A DNA stretch of 64,000 nucleotides from contig BSBM01000036.1 in the NCBI GenBank assembly GCA_027924585.1, positions 7,557,001-7,621,000 of the forward strand, given 5' to 3'. The position numbers and the translations under genes are program-made. The stretch is from Larix kaempferi. Taxonomy: Eukaryota; Streptophyta; Pinopsida; Pinales; Pinaceae. This document shows, one piece after another, positions 34,312 through 45,093 of the stretch. The number at the start of each line of letters is the position of its first letter. Within the stretch, counting starts at the first letter, position 1. Under the pieces are notes generated by a model. It did not search any database, was not told the origin of the DNA, and saw nothing but the letters and a program-made list of their open reading frames with translations.

Positions 34312-35856
34312 AATTGTGGTAGGTGGTAACTCTGTGGGGTTTTCGGATTCTACCTCCAAATCAAAGGTGAAGTGGGGTATGTCAGAATCGGATGACCGTC
34401 TAGATGATCGACGATGTGTCGAATCAAGGGATAATGCTCTGCGTCCGTGACGTGGAGAGCCAAGTGGACTAAACTCTGGGAGTTCGCCCTGTAGACGACG
34501 AGAACGTCTAGAATTCTCAATGGTGAGAATATGGTTTTTATGTAAAAATTGTTTTAAGTATCAGGTGGTGATATATATGTAAAAGACTCAAAACCCTTAT
34601 GCAACCAAGGGTGCAAAAAGGGGAGTGAAAAAAGAAGGCTCACAGGCCAAAAAATCAATCCTCAAAAAATGCACTTATTCTAGCAGCTGTGCTACAATAA
34701 GTGGAGGAATGCAACAACCGGTCAGAATACCAACATGCAAGCGGCTCCTAGAAAAAATAGGTGTAACTAGACTCAAAAGGTGGTAAAGATCATGCAAACA
34801 CCTAATCTAAAAGTATTGTGACTCAAACAGACGATATCCCCTGCAAGGTGATGAAATCCAAGTCAGACAATATGAATGTAGAGACAACGGCTAGATATCC
34901 CCCTACCGGGAGGGACACCGGGTAATCAATCCTAAAAAGACAGGCTACTAGGATACTCCGTTCATGACGCGTCGAGAAAAGGTAAATCTGCCGTTTGGTC
35001 CTTTGATCGCAATATCCCAATACAGGGATATCCCGAGAACTGCGAATGGTAGCCCTTCGGTTACTGAATGGGTTTCGGTATCCCACTCAGGCTTCCGGAA
35101 CCATCCTCGCGACTTCAACCCTCCTAGGGGAGAGGCCTTCCCACAAACCGGTTGTGACCGCGCCAAAAAGTACTAAGAGATTTTAGCTCCCTAATTGGAC
35201 AACTTCTATGTCTCAGATGTATGAACTGAGGGGTGTTATTGGAACACCTATCCCCCCAATACTACCTAGCTACAAGAATTCTTTTTGTGTTCCCCAAGTG
35301 GGGTTAAGAGTGTGTTCAAATTAGGGTAAGTTTTAAGTCTTAGTTCAATTAAGTGATCGTGTGAGTGCACGTGAGGTGTTGTAAACTGAACTTGAAAAAA
35401 TTAAATGCTTTAAGGGAAATTTTTCAAAAAAATAAAGGACTTTTCGAAAAATAATAAGCAAATATTTAAGACTTTTTTCACTAAAAGAAATTAAATTGCT
35501 TTTTCAAAAATAACTCAAAAAATAATGGATTTTTTGGATTTTTTTTTGAAAGCAAATAATAAACTTCTAAAAGAAATAAATGGATTTCTTCGTTTCAATA
35601 AAATTTGCTAAGGGCAAGATTCTAAAGAAGTAAACAAGAAAAAATTTGAATCTAGATAAAGAATGCAAAATGAATCTTTCTTTCACTTTCTTGAAAAATT
35701 TTTAAAAAGATTTCTATGTATGCACTTTTAAATAGTAAAAATTTTTTCTAAATCTGGAAAATATACAGAATTTGATACTGTAAAAAATGTGCTATGGGCA
35801 GAAAGTACAGTAAAAAATATTTTTCAAAATCGGGATGGCCGAATGAAAAAATTCAG
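34312..35856 (-). other. E6 leader, conserved part
   Basis: Aligns with E3 11600-12580. 34312-34560 may belong to an N-terminal Gag extension (open, no ATG). 34860-35170 is the conserved leader block. 35380-35790 is AT-rich filler with no gene. Confidence 0.5.
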
Positions 35857-36185
35857 CCGCGCGGGTTTTGGACGAACAGCCGCGATGGGCCGCGCGGGTT
35901 TTAGCCGAACAGTCGCGATGGACCGCGCGGGTTTTGGACGCACAGTCGCGATGGACCGCGCAGGTTTTGGGCGCACAGTCGCGATGGACCGCGCAGGTTT
36001 TGGGCGCACAGTCGCGATGGACAGCGCGGAAAAAGGCCGCGAAGCCGCGGTGTGCAGCGCGGAAAAACACAGAACAGTCGCGATGGACCGCGCGACTGTC
36101 TGGAAAAAGGCCGCGATGGACCGCGCGGAAAAATGCAGAAAAGTCGCGATGGACCGCGCAACTGTCTGGCAAAAAGCCGCGAGGC
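35857..36185 (-). repeat. 33-bp CG-rich tandem repeat in the E6 leader
   Basis: Units at 35857, 35890, 35923, 35956, 35989 and onward share CCGCGCGGGTTTTGG and CAGTCGCGATGGA. The period is 33 bp, a multiple of three, so several frames stay open by chance; they are not genes. Confidence 0.88.
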
Positions 36186-36370
36186 GGAAGCCGTGCACGG
36201 AAAACGAGAAACGAACTCGAAAATTTAAAATTTAGGGCTGTTTTTTGGGGCCAAATCTCAGAACAGCAATGGATCTGCTGTCTAAGATGGCAGATCTATG
36301 GATCTAATGGTTAAAAACTCATAAAAACTAAGATTTAATGGCAAAGCTAGAGATCTAAAGTTCAAACCAA

Positions 36371-36387
36371 AGCGGAGTCGCCAAAAA
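36371..36387 (-). other. E6 primer-binding site (Tat type)
   Basis: Minus strand TTTTTGGCGACTCCGCT directly after the LTR end CCAACA and one G. It shares TTTTGGCGACTCC with E3. Confidence 0.8.
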
Positions 36388-36388
36388 C

Positions 36389-37114
36389 TGTTGGCTCGGT
36401 TTTGCAACCAAGCTTAGTGCTATGGGCACCTACTAACTAGTAGTAGCAGTTTCAATAGAAATAAAAACAATAAACTAAATAAACAATACTTTTCATGGAT
36501 CTAAACAAGAATCTAAGCAAATAATGTAAACATTTCAAAATCAAGAACAAGAAACATAATAAATAATTTTTTGTATTGAAAAGTGGGGGGGCAAGCAAGT
36601 GCTTGCGATATTACCTTCAATGGTAAAGGTTGATGTTGAGCAACTCCCAAGATGAGTAGCTCCAAACTCCAATAGGTCTCTTTCTCCAAGGTTGCTTCAA
36701 TGGCTAAAAGTGCTCAGGGGAGATTTCAGCAGCATAAGGATGAGATAATGGAAGGATATGAAATGAGGAGCCCCTACCACCTTTTTATAGGTTTTGGTGG
36801 TGAGGAATACCATTTGTGGTTTTGTGGAAACCAATGGTATTGACCAACATGGTTTAGGTAATTTTCCCTCCTTTTTCCTTTTTTGAATAAAAATAATATT
36901 TTAATTCCCTTTTTAATATTTTTGGGAATTTGGACCCTTTTTGAGGGTTTTTTATGATTTTCTTGGAAAAATAATCTTTTTTAATGGAAAAAGGGGTGTA
37001 CCAAGGTCTTTTGGTGACCTTTTGTTGGTTTCAGAGGCTCAGATGGTGAAAAAGTGGGCAAATGGGTCATGTGAATAGGGGAATGAGCTAGTGAGCACTT
37101 TTTAGGTGTTAACA
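36389..37114 (-). repeat. E6 5' LTR
   Basis: 726 bp; on the minus strand it starts TGTTAACACCTAAAAAGTGC (E3: TGTTAACACCCAAAAAGTGT) and ends GAGCCAACA. It contains CTATAAAAAGG (minus strand near 36783-36793) as a likely TATA box. The 3' partner LTR does not exist in the window. Confidence 0.85.
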
Positions 37115-37257
37115 GGCATCCTGTCAATCACACAAAGGCAACTCATCAGACTCATGTCAAGTAAATAAGTCCTTTTCCCTCTCCTGGAAGACCCTAATAG
37201 CTCGGCCCAAAACCGCGGCTTTCAAGCTTCCTGCCGCGATTTCCGACCGCGGCTGTC
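37115..37257 (+). repeat. 143-bp direct duplication, right copy
   Basis: Identical to 23941-24083. Joins seamlessly to the rest of E3 intron 1 on its right, so this is the copy continuous with the E3 promoter side. Confidence 0.92.
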
Positions 37258-37534
37258 AGGCCTATAGTCGCGGTGCTTAACCGCGCCTGTTAGCCCTAAC
37301 CTCGCGGTTTGGCACCGCGTGTTCCTCCTTGGAACTCGCGGTACTAGACCGCATATCCATCCAGGAAGCACACGGTCGCCAACCACGTGGTTCACCCCGA
37401 AATGCGCGGTCGCCAACCGTGGTTTCGACCCCCTAACCCGCGGTCCACCCCATGTGGACCGTACACATAACCCTGGGACCCACTACCCAACCCCCGACCC
37501 TAAAAAACATGCAGGTATGAGTTTGACGGAATAC
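37258..37534 (-). other. Remaining part of intron 1 of the E3 antisense gene
   Basis: CG-rich degenerate repeats of the CCGCGGCTGT / TCGCGGT type. On the minus strand the donor GATACAG/GTATTCC lies at 37535/37534. With 37121-37257 the intron would be about 414 bp. Confidence 0.65.
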
Positions 37535-37660
37535 CTGTATCTCCCGGATCTGAAATCGGCTGGTTGGATCGTCCAGAAATGCCACCTAAGCTCTGGTCCA
37601 CTCTGATCACAAGTCAAAGTCAAAAAGTACAAATGACACATGTCATGTTGGACCCACCCA

Positions 37661-37670
37661 CTATTTATAG
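37661..37670 (-). promoter_or_regulatory. TATA box of the E3 antisense gene
   Basis: Minus strand CTATAAATAG in the same context as E6 24423-24432. A start about 30 bp downstream and an untranslated exon ending at 37535 follow from it. Confidence 0.68.
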
Positions 37671-37689
37671 TCAGTTGACTTTTTCTTGT

Positions 37690-40187
37690 TTTGGCCATTC
37701 TGGCCCCATACGGAGTCCGTTTTTCGAACCGTTTCCACCATTGGAATCAGCACGACGTGACCTTCATGATGGTCACCTTGTTGCTTTATTTTTGCCCCAT
37801 CATTTTTTGCCCATTTTTCAGACACCATTAGTCGCCTCAATTTGCGTGCCACATCGGTCGTTCTCCGTTTTCCACATATTTTATATCATCGGATTCATTT
37901 TTCTGAGCCGGTGATGATGCTTGAGATCATTTCTCGCTCTCACCCCCCCGATATTTCGGGTATTTTTCCAGAACACCCTCGTCGCCTCGGTGTGCGTGCC
38001 ACATCGGCCGTTACCCGTTTTTGACACTCTTTATACCGCCGGATTCATTTTTCTGAGCCCGTGATGATGCTTAAGATCATTTCTCGCTCTCACCTGGTAC
38101 GATTTCAACATTGTGTCCCAACACCTTGCTACCTCGGTTTGCGCACCACATCGACCGCCATCGGATTGTTCCACACCTTTACATGAGCCATTCACTCCTG
38201 TCATACTGCAAATATTCCGTTATTTTGCCACCATTCATTCACCCCGCAAGGAGGCCCACCAGTGTTCCCCCATACCCTCGTTCTTGGTCATCATTACTGA
38301 TCCTTGATTGAACACTTCCTCCTTGCCTAGACATTCCTTTTGTTCGGTATAATTTTATCCCTTTTTCGGGCCGGACAAGTCCTTTACGAAAAAGGCACTT
38401 AGGGAGTTTCCGTTAAGCTCTTTTCTGACTCCTAAAAGAATGAAAAGATCGTCGAGCAATATTGCTTCCTTTCATGCTCGTTAAATTACCTGAAAGGGCA
38501 TCTATCTGGTATAAGTTTAACCCTTTTCCGGACCTGGTAGACTAATTACGAAAAAGGAATACTCTAGTCACACCGGCTAGAAGAGTTCTTCATTGCATCC
38601 TTTTATGCTTCTTTGGGCCTTGGAGACTAAATCTACGAAAAAGCAACCCCCTGAAGTCTTCTTATTTGCTTTCAGACTCTCTAAAATTGAAAGAAACCAC
38701 GAGCACGAACTGTCCTGGGCTCGTAAAATCCACACGACAGTACCATTCCATTACTTCAGAGTCTTCTTATCGCTTTCAGACTCCTTAAAATTTAAAGCAA
38801 CCATGAGCATGAACTGTCCTGGGCTCGTATAAATCCACACGACAATATCATTTTACACACACTTCTTCTAGTTCCTTAACCCATGAAGAAGTCCCCACCC
38901 GTGCCTCCTGGCACTACGATCGATCAGCTCGGCAACACCCCCAATAAGGTTGCCTTTGTTCAGAGTATTCTGCAGTATCCTGGCATTTTATACCAGCTTG
39001 AGTCTCCCTCGGACCAGTCACCCTCCCCTATCCAATACAGCTATGATCCCTTTCCCCTCAGTCAGTTTCATATGCTGCCAGATCATTCCCATTATCATAC
39101 TCTGAACAAAGGAAGTTTGAGTCCACCCACTCTACTTGCCCAGTTATCCCCCCACAGTTTGGTCAGTCCTGCCATCAGTACTATCACATTTCCGTTCTAC
39201 ACCTCGCGCTCCTGTCAAGGAAACATCATTGACTTGATAGTTGCAGGTCTCCCTCTGTCGATGACAACTCCTCTATTCCAGAGGATAGGCCCAGAGGTCC
39301 CTACGCCTTGGACTTATCACCATCTGTGGTAAGTTCCTACGAATCATTCTGAGAGGAGTCATCATTGCCTCTCCGAGTGGTTGTTTCTCACATGCTCGAC
39401 TTCAGCACCTTGACCGCATCGTCGAGAATCGCGTAGGGTTATATCACTTCAGTTTTTAGTCGAAGACCCCAGATTTCCCCCGACTCTAGCACATTGGTGA
39501 GTCACTTCGGAACGACCAGTTATATGTTCCCGTGGATGTCCGGGCTGCGTTGGCGTTTGTATTCGGAAGCCATCCAGTTATATGCTTCCTTGAGTACCCA
39601 GATCTGTTCCAGTTCAGTGTACCATTGCAAGTGTACCCCTTGTCACTCTGATCCAGCAGCTCATCAGTTCCTTTGGTACCACACTCAGTAGCACTGTTGA
39701 TTTTTCCAGTGTATCAGTTCCTCAGCTCAGACATGGTCAGCCCAGCAGTATGTCCCAGATTTGTGTCCCCTCTGGACACTTATGATGTACACAGTGGTTC
39801 TCTATGTATCTTACAGGTCCCTCTTTTCAGGCCTCACAATTCTTTTATGTATCTTGATACGAGCATGGGTATGCCCGCCTCGTCCATATATTGAGATTGT
39901 TCCTCAGTCAGTATTTGAGGTCATGTATATGTCAGGTCCCCATTTTTGGACCCCATTGTTATTTTTATGTTATATCCTGATACGAGCATGGGTATGCCTG
40001 CCTCGTCCATATGATCAGATGATTCCTCATCCATTATTGAGGTTATGTACTTTTAGTTCTTGCAGTTTGTTCGGGATCGTTGTTCCGGGTTTCAGTTTGT
40101 TTCTTCTCTTCTCTCCACTCCCCAGGAAAACCATTTATGACTTGTGATGTCCATCGGCCATACGATGAGCTCCTACCCTCGCACATC
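37690..40187 (+). other. E3 3' region upstream of the antisense promoter, no supported gene
   Basis: 37700-38010 matches the reverse complement of 24100-24400 in E6 (for example GTGCGTGCCACATCGG). Internal duplications: GTCTTCTTAT..CTTTCAGACTC at 38658 and 38762 (period ~104), CTTTTTCGGGCCGGA / CTTTTCCGGACCTGG at 38359 and 38522, and ATACGAGCATGGGTATGCC at 39859 and 39980. A 149-residue translation begins with an ATG at 38883 but has no recognisable domain and no check from E6; I do not call it a gene. Confidence 0.5.
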
Positions 40188-40198
40188 AGGGGGCAATC
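40188..40198 (+). other. E3 polypurine tract
   Basis: AGGGGGCAATC immediately before TGTTAACACC of the 3' LTR. Confidence 0.85.
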
Positions 40199-40946
40199 TG
40201 TTAACACCCAAAAAGTGTTGACTACCTCATCTACCACATTACATGGCTCATTTGTCCATTTTCCTACCATATTTCCCTTAAAAACCAAAAAAATCTCACT
40301 AAAAAGCCTCCAAAAGGCCTAAAATGCCTCCAAAAGGCCACAAAACCCTTAAAATAGCCTCAAAAAGGCTAAAAAACCCCATTTTTCCTCCAAAAATATC
40401 CAAAATTCCTCTAAAAATAGCAAAAAACCCCTAAAAAGGGAATAACAAATATAAAATAATGAGGAAAAGGAGGAAAAAACCCTATACAGCTGCCCTAAAC
40501 CATGTGTTTCCTAAAACCATGGGTCAGCACTCCACCACCAAAAAACTATAAATAGGTGATGGAGATCCCTTATTTCACATCCACAATCAAGTATACCCTT
40601 ACTCTACCAAAATCTCTCTCGAAACCCTAGTTCACCATTGAACTACTTTCACCTTGAGAGCCTCTTTTGGCCCATCCCCACCATTGGAGAAAGAGAAGGA
40701 GCACATTGGAGCTTGGAGCAACCCTCTTGGACATTGCAAGGAGCTTCATCAACCTTCACATTGAAGGTAATATTAATACAAAACCCTTGTTTACAAATTG
40801 TTGTTTCTTTTTCATGCACATGTTTTAGAGTAAATTTTATTTCTGTTTTTAGCTTAATAATTTACATTTACTGAACTGCTACTAAGGAGTCCATTCTCCT
40901 TAGTAGGTGCTCATTTGCACAAGCTAGGGGTAAAACCCTAGCCACA
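40199..40946 (+). repeat. E3 3' LTR
   Basis: 748 bp, about 98% like the 5' LTR by eye. Ends CCACA, followed by the target duplication TTATG. Confidence 0.93.
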
Positions 40947-41389
40947 TTATGAGCACTGTAATGAGGTGGGTTGTAATGAGGGCCAGCACCGACTGTATTA
41001 TAGTAAGGGTTACCACCATAATTATGGGGCATATAAGTATTATTCGTAGCGGGAACCATATTGTACTGACCATAATTGTTAGGTATGTTCTCGCCCCCTA
41101 CATAAGTACTATTAGTAGCAGGAGCAGTCATATGGTGACAATAAGTGTAAGGTACATTCCCACCCCCGGCATAAGTGTTACTAGTAGCAGGAGAAGACGT
41201 ATAAGTATATGGTATGTATCCACTCCCGATATAAGGAGGATTATTAACATTAGCGAACGTGGTCCTGGGTTGATGTGTAGAGGCATGTGTATTGTATGGC
41301 GGAATGTGAGTCATATTGTGAACAGTGTTCCCACCAGGAGGGGTAGTCCTAGGAGGAGGCCTTCCTCCAAAATTTGGATTGTTTGAAGG
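40947..41389 (-). pseudogene. E2 gag, middle part
   Basis: Low-complexity Gag N-terminal region: GGRPPPRTTPPGGNT, then imperfect repeats of a Tyr/Thr/Gly/Asn motif (AGGGNVPYTYCHHMT, VGGENIPNNYGQYNM). It joins 10145 across E3 and 43417 across the solo LTR in the same frame. Confidence 0.75.
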
Positions 41390-43416
41390 TGTCATGTCCC
41401 AAATTTGGAATTAGGTCACAATGGCCTAATCACATTGGCCATATTCATTAGAGTTTGTAAAATTGATGTTAAAGGTCAAATAATTGCCAAGGAGGAAAAT
41501 TAGTAGTTTCCTAGGTTTGGGGTGGAAGCTTTGGGATTTGAAATAATGGGGATAATAAATTATGTTTGAACATTAGAGTGGAATAAATATTTAATAAAGG
41601 ATCTAAATAAATATATAGAAGTGAAAATCAAAGTGGCATTTGATCATGAAGACACATGGAGGAAGTGGGACCCACATATGGCTAGATTTCCCCACTACAC
41701 TTGGCATCATTCTCTCACCAATTCGAATTCAAGGTGAATGGTAACATACTTGGGGGAGTCCAAAAGGTATTATTCATGGCATGACTCATCCAAGGTCTAA
41801 ATATAGAGGAAGAGTAACTCCCATGGAAGAGGAAGAGGCAATTTGGAGTTAGTGAGACACTTGGGCTAGATTCCCTAGCTCTATGACAACAATGATGAAG
41901 ATGCTATGACACCTATGACACAAATCAGACCTGAAGGCTGACATATGACATATATGACATGTCAGGGCTAAAACTAGACTCCAAGAGGGCGCTCAAGGGT
42001 GTTAGGGAAGCTAAGATGATTCCACATGTGATTTGGTGGAAGTGGGAAACTAGAAATTGTTGTACAAGTGGCGTTCTTTGGAATCTCTTCCCAACTTGAG
42101 TTGGCATGAGTCTTTTGGAAGGAATTCGACCCATGGAGGACATTATAACTTTATAAATGTCAATAACAAAGAATGAAAGCGGCTTTTGATCATTTGTAGA
42201 ATTTGCAATTGCATTTGTGAAGAGGGAGAGCTAGTGGATGACTAGTTTCTTGCCTTAGCCAATTTCGAGGGTGAAAGATTCCCATCCAAGTTGGTAATTG
42301 GAAAGGCCATTCAGACCTTTCATTTGGAGCTTTAATGGAGTCTTTATTTTCAGGTGTAAGCTACAGGGCAGCTCATGGTTTCTTCTATTGCCTCTCACTT
42401 CTTCAACCATTTCCAGTTTTGATGGCATATTCTTGATCCTTGAGGGAGGGAATTTTTGGTGAGATATTGTACTCTTTGGGGAATATTTTAATGCCCAATT
42501 TATTTTTTAATATGAATTAAATACTCTTTTATTCATCTCCAAAAATTTTCAGGTCGAAATTCCAAGTAGAAATGTATAAATCTCATTTTTAATGGAAGAA
42601 CAATGTCATTTCCCCACTACCTTCTTGTGAGCCAATGTATTGATGATGATTTCGAATGAATGGATGATTCTCTGATACATTTGTGATAAATATACTTCCA
42701 TGGATGTCTTATACAAGTTTCATGTACTTTAATTGAGCATTTGAAGCATTTTTACTCAGTTTAGTTGCATTGGGAGGTGAAATAGTGCCATTTCCCCAAG
42801 GGTCGAATTAGGGATTTTTGCAGTTGAATGGGAGAGGGTGAGAATAGTTGTAATAATCCATTAATGGTGCATATGAGACTTTAATAAAATAATTAACACA
42901 TTACATACATCTGTTCATAAATTTGAGTGGTATTGGAGGCATTTGGGAAGCCATTTTTCAGTACTTACCCCAGGGAAATTTGAACCCCAAATTACTAGTA
43001 AAATTGCATAGTTGGTCCAGAATCTTAAGATAGTTTGCAGAGGTCTTTTAGTGGACATATGTCATCCATAAACATCATATTCAATTTATAATATCATTCA
43101 TACATCTTCCTTGAATATTTGAAGGCATTTGGAGTTAATTTGAGACCTAGAGACCAATACTAGTCAAAAGAAAATCACTAGTAAAGTTACCTACATTGAT
43201 CAGAATTGAAAGAGGATTTGCAGAAGTATTTTAAAGGTCCAAAGGAATCCATGAAACACATATTTATGTTCTAATATCATTCATATACCTTCTCAGAATA
43301 TTTGGGATCATTTGGGGCAAATTTGGGACCTAGAGATCAAAACTAGTCAAAGGTCGAACTAGGAAAAAAAGTGGAAAATTGCAATTTAAAAAAAATTCCT
43401 AATAAGGGACATTACA
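41390..43416. mobile_element. Solo LTR inserted in E2 gag
   Basis: 2027 bp, TGTCATGTCCC...GGGACATTACA, flanked by GAAGG (41385-41389 and 43417-43421). No internal domain, so it is a recombination product of a full element. The first ~15 bases and the end resemble the E7 LTRs (TGTCATGTCCCC ... ATATTACA), pointing to related families. Removing it restores the E2 gag frame. Confidence 0.88.
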
Positions 43417-43577
43417 GAAGGGATATGAGTAGTCCCCGTAGTATGTGTGTGAGTAGAAAATGTGGTGCCCCTAATGAGGGTATTGCCCCCAGTGGGTGAA
43501 GTGTTTCCAACACCATGACTAGTGTTAGCATGACTACTAGACATAGTGGATGTATTAACTGTGTCGTAATCAAGCAT
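43417..43577 (-). pseudogene. E2 gag, N-terminus
   Basis: ATG at 43577: MLDYDTVNTSTMSSSHANTS, Ser/Thr/His-rich, continuing beyond the solo LTR at 41389. An N-terminal Ser/Thr/Pro-rich stretch is also found in E3/E6 Gag. Confidence 0.6.
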
Positions 43578-43669
43578 ACCCTAAGAGAACGGGGGTAGCG
43601 TTCGCAGTGGTCGTACGACCTGTCTTAACATGCAAATCTGGCATCCCATATATTAAATTATTCTTGATG

Positions 43670-44217
43670 CACCGCGATCATGACATGAGCCCAAGCCAGT
43701 TCCTGGACCACATACCGATGGCATTGTTGGATTCAAAAGTACTCGACCCGTAGATTTGGTTGCTAATCAAATGCAAAATTTGTCACTTAACCAATCTACT
43801 CCCGGACAAGTTCACACCTTGTCCACTTCCACCCCATCGTCCGATGTACATGCTATGCAATCGACGAACCCATCGAGTAACCAACAGCCTAGTGGTAAGA
43901 AGAAGAGGAGAAATAATTGTAAGGGTGGAAATAATGGGAACAATGGTAGTAATCATAATACTCCTCGGAAAGAGAACGCCAACCCTCCTCAGGATGGTGG
44001 AAATACTGGTGGGGACCGTAAACCTAGGCGTAAAGTGAAATTCCCTTCCAAGCTTTGTGGGGAAGATCATCTTACTCACTTGTGTCCTCAGATTGAAGAA
44101 GCATCGAAGCATCTGGAACAGATCCTAGCTATGTTGAAAGATCCCCTTCCACATCATCAAAATATGGCTTCGAATGCTCCCGCTACTGGTAATGGGACCA
44201 ATAAAACTTCCTATGGC
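43670..44217 (+). pseudogene. Gag fragment of another Ty3 element
   Basis: Plus-strand text with HDMSPSQFLDHIP near 43680, LSLNQSTPGQVHTLSTSTPS, a Lys/Arg/Asn-rich stretch, and a knuckle KLCGEDHLTHLCPQ whose first Cys is Ser. It resembles a retrotransposon nucleocapsid but not those of E1-E4. It lies opposite to E2's orientation where the E2 primer site and leader should be, so it replaced them by insertion or rearrangement. Boundaries are approximate. Confidence 0.55.
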
Positions 44218-45093
44218 TTCAGGGCAGACCACAATAGACAACTAACGACCAGAAAATAACTCAATTCCCAATGCAGTGCTATATAAATGACAATGCTAAG
44301 ATAATGGAGAAAAGACCAACCTTCAACTAGATGTTCAAAGTAGATCCCCATTGAGCTTTCAACTTCTACACTTGAACCTGTATATTAGTCTCAACAATAA
44401 GTACAAGCAAGTTCATATAACATGTGAAAGACATTAGCATAATCAATAGCATGATCCATGATATCATAAGCAAATATAACCCAATGTAATTTAACAATAT
44501 TCACAACACCAATTGGATGCGAAAATGAGTATCTCCATTAATGAATAACAAGAAGTACAATATACGACCTCTTGTCGGCAACCAATCTGAACCAAGAACT
44601 GGGTCTCTCCACTTGTGCCTCCACCACTTCAATCCTCCATGTAATGGAAAACTCAAACTATGAAAGGTGTTTGGAAGGTAAATATAAGGAATTCACAACA
44701 ACAAGGATCAATAAGTGTAGACTCAAGTCACAGCAAAAATCCACTAGAGTTATAGTTCTCTCTCTTTCTCCTCCCTTCCATATACCATAAGAGCTCAATA
44801 TATAGCCTTCCAAAGGTAAGTGAAAGGACACATCGAGGCGTTTTGGGGCATATGGAGGGCCAAAGGTCACCCAAGACCACTTTTTGGGAGTAAAAAGTAA
44901 TTTTCTAGTGATTTTTACCATTTTACTTGGTACCCGTGGCTATAGTGTAACAACCTGCATGTACGCGCGCTATAGTTAAACAGGTCGCGTACAGGAACAA
45001 AAATAGGGAAAATGTGTTCCTGAAGGGAAGATCATGAATCTGAGTCAAATATTAATGCTGAAGGCCAATCAATGCTGATGCTCACAAAGGTGG
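44190..45093 (-). repeat. E2 right (5') LTR, outer end lost
   Basis: Aligns with 7463-8382 up to GATGCTCACAAAGGTGG, then lacks the last ~17 bp (ACGCTGTAACA end). The left edge is uncertain (44190-44215) because it abuts the foreign gag fragment. Confidence 0.75.

Larger units (their letters stand above)
24084..37114 (-). mobile_element. E6: near-intact Tat-clade element, 3'-truncated
   Basis: Minus-strand sister of E3. From right to left: complete 5' LTR (36389-37114), Tat-type primer site, leader, gag-pol (34311 to 27354), aRNH, convergent spacer, antisense PMD-like gene with promoter, and about 340 bp more. It stops abruptly at 24084 within sequence that matches E3 37700-38010 in reverse. 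The polypurine tract and 3' LTR are absent. Only two lesions are seen in the coding parts: a shift at a C8 run in pol and one TAG in aRNH. It is bracketed by the 143-bp duplication. Confidence 0.88.

Noticed and set aside
35789-36314. Overlapping long translations in most frames, both strands
   Set aside because: They arise from a CG-rich tandem repeat with a 33-bp period, which keeps frames open by chance.
38883-39332. 149-residue ORF in the E3 3' region
   Set aside because: Starts with ATG but has no domain, and the matching part of E6 is deleted, so no second copy supports it.
43386-43577. Independent small gene on the minus strand
   Set aside because: It is the N-terminus of E2 gag, cut by the solo LTR; its last residues come from LTR sequence.
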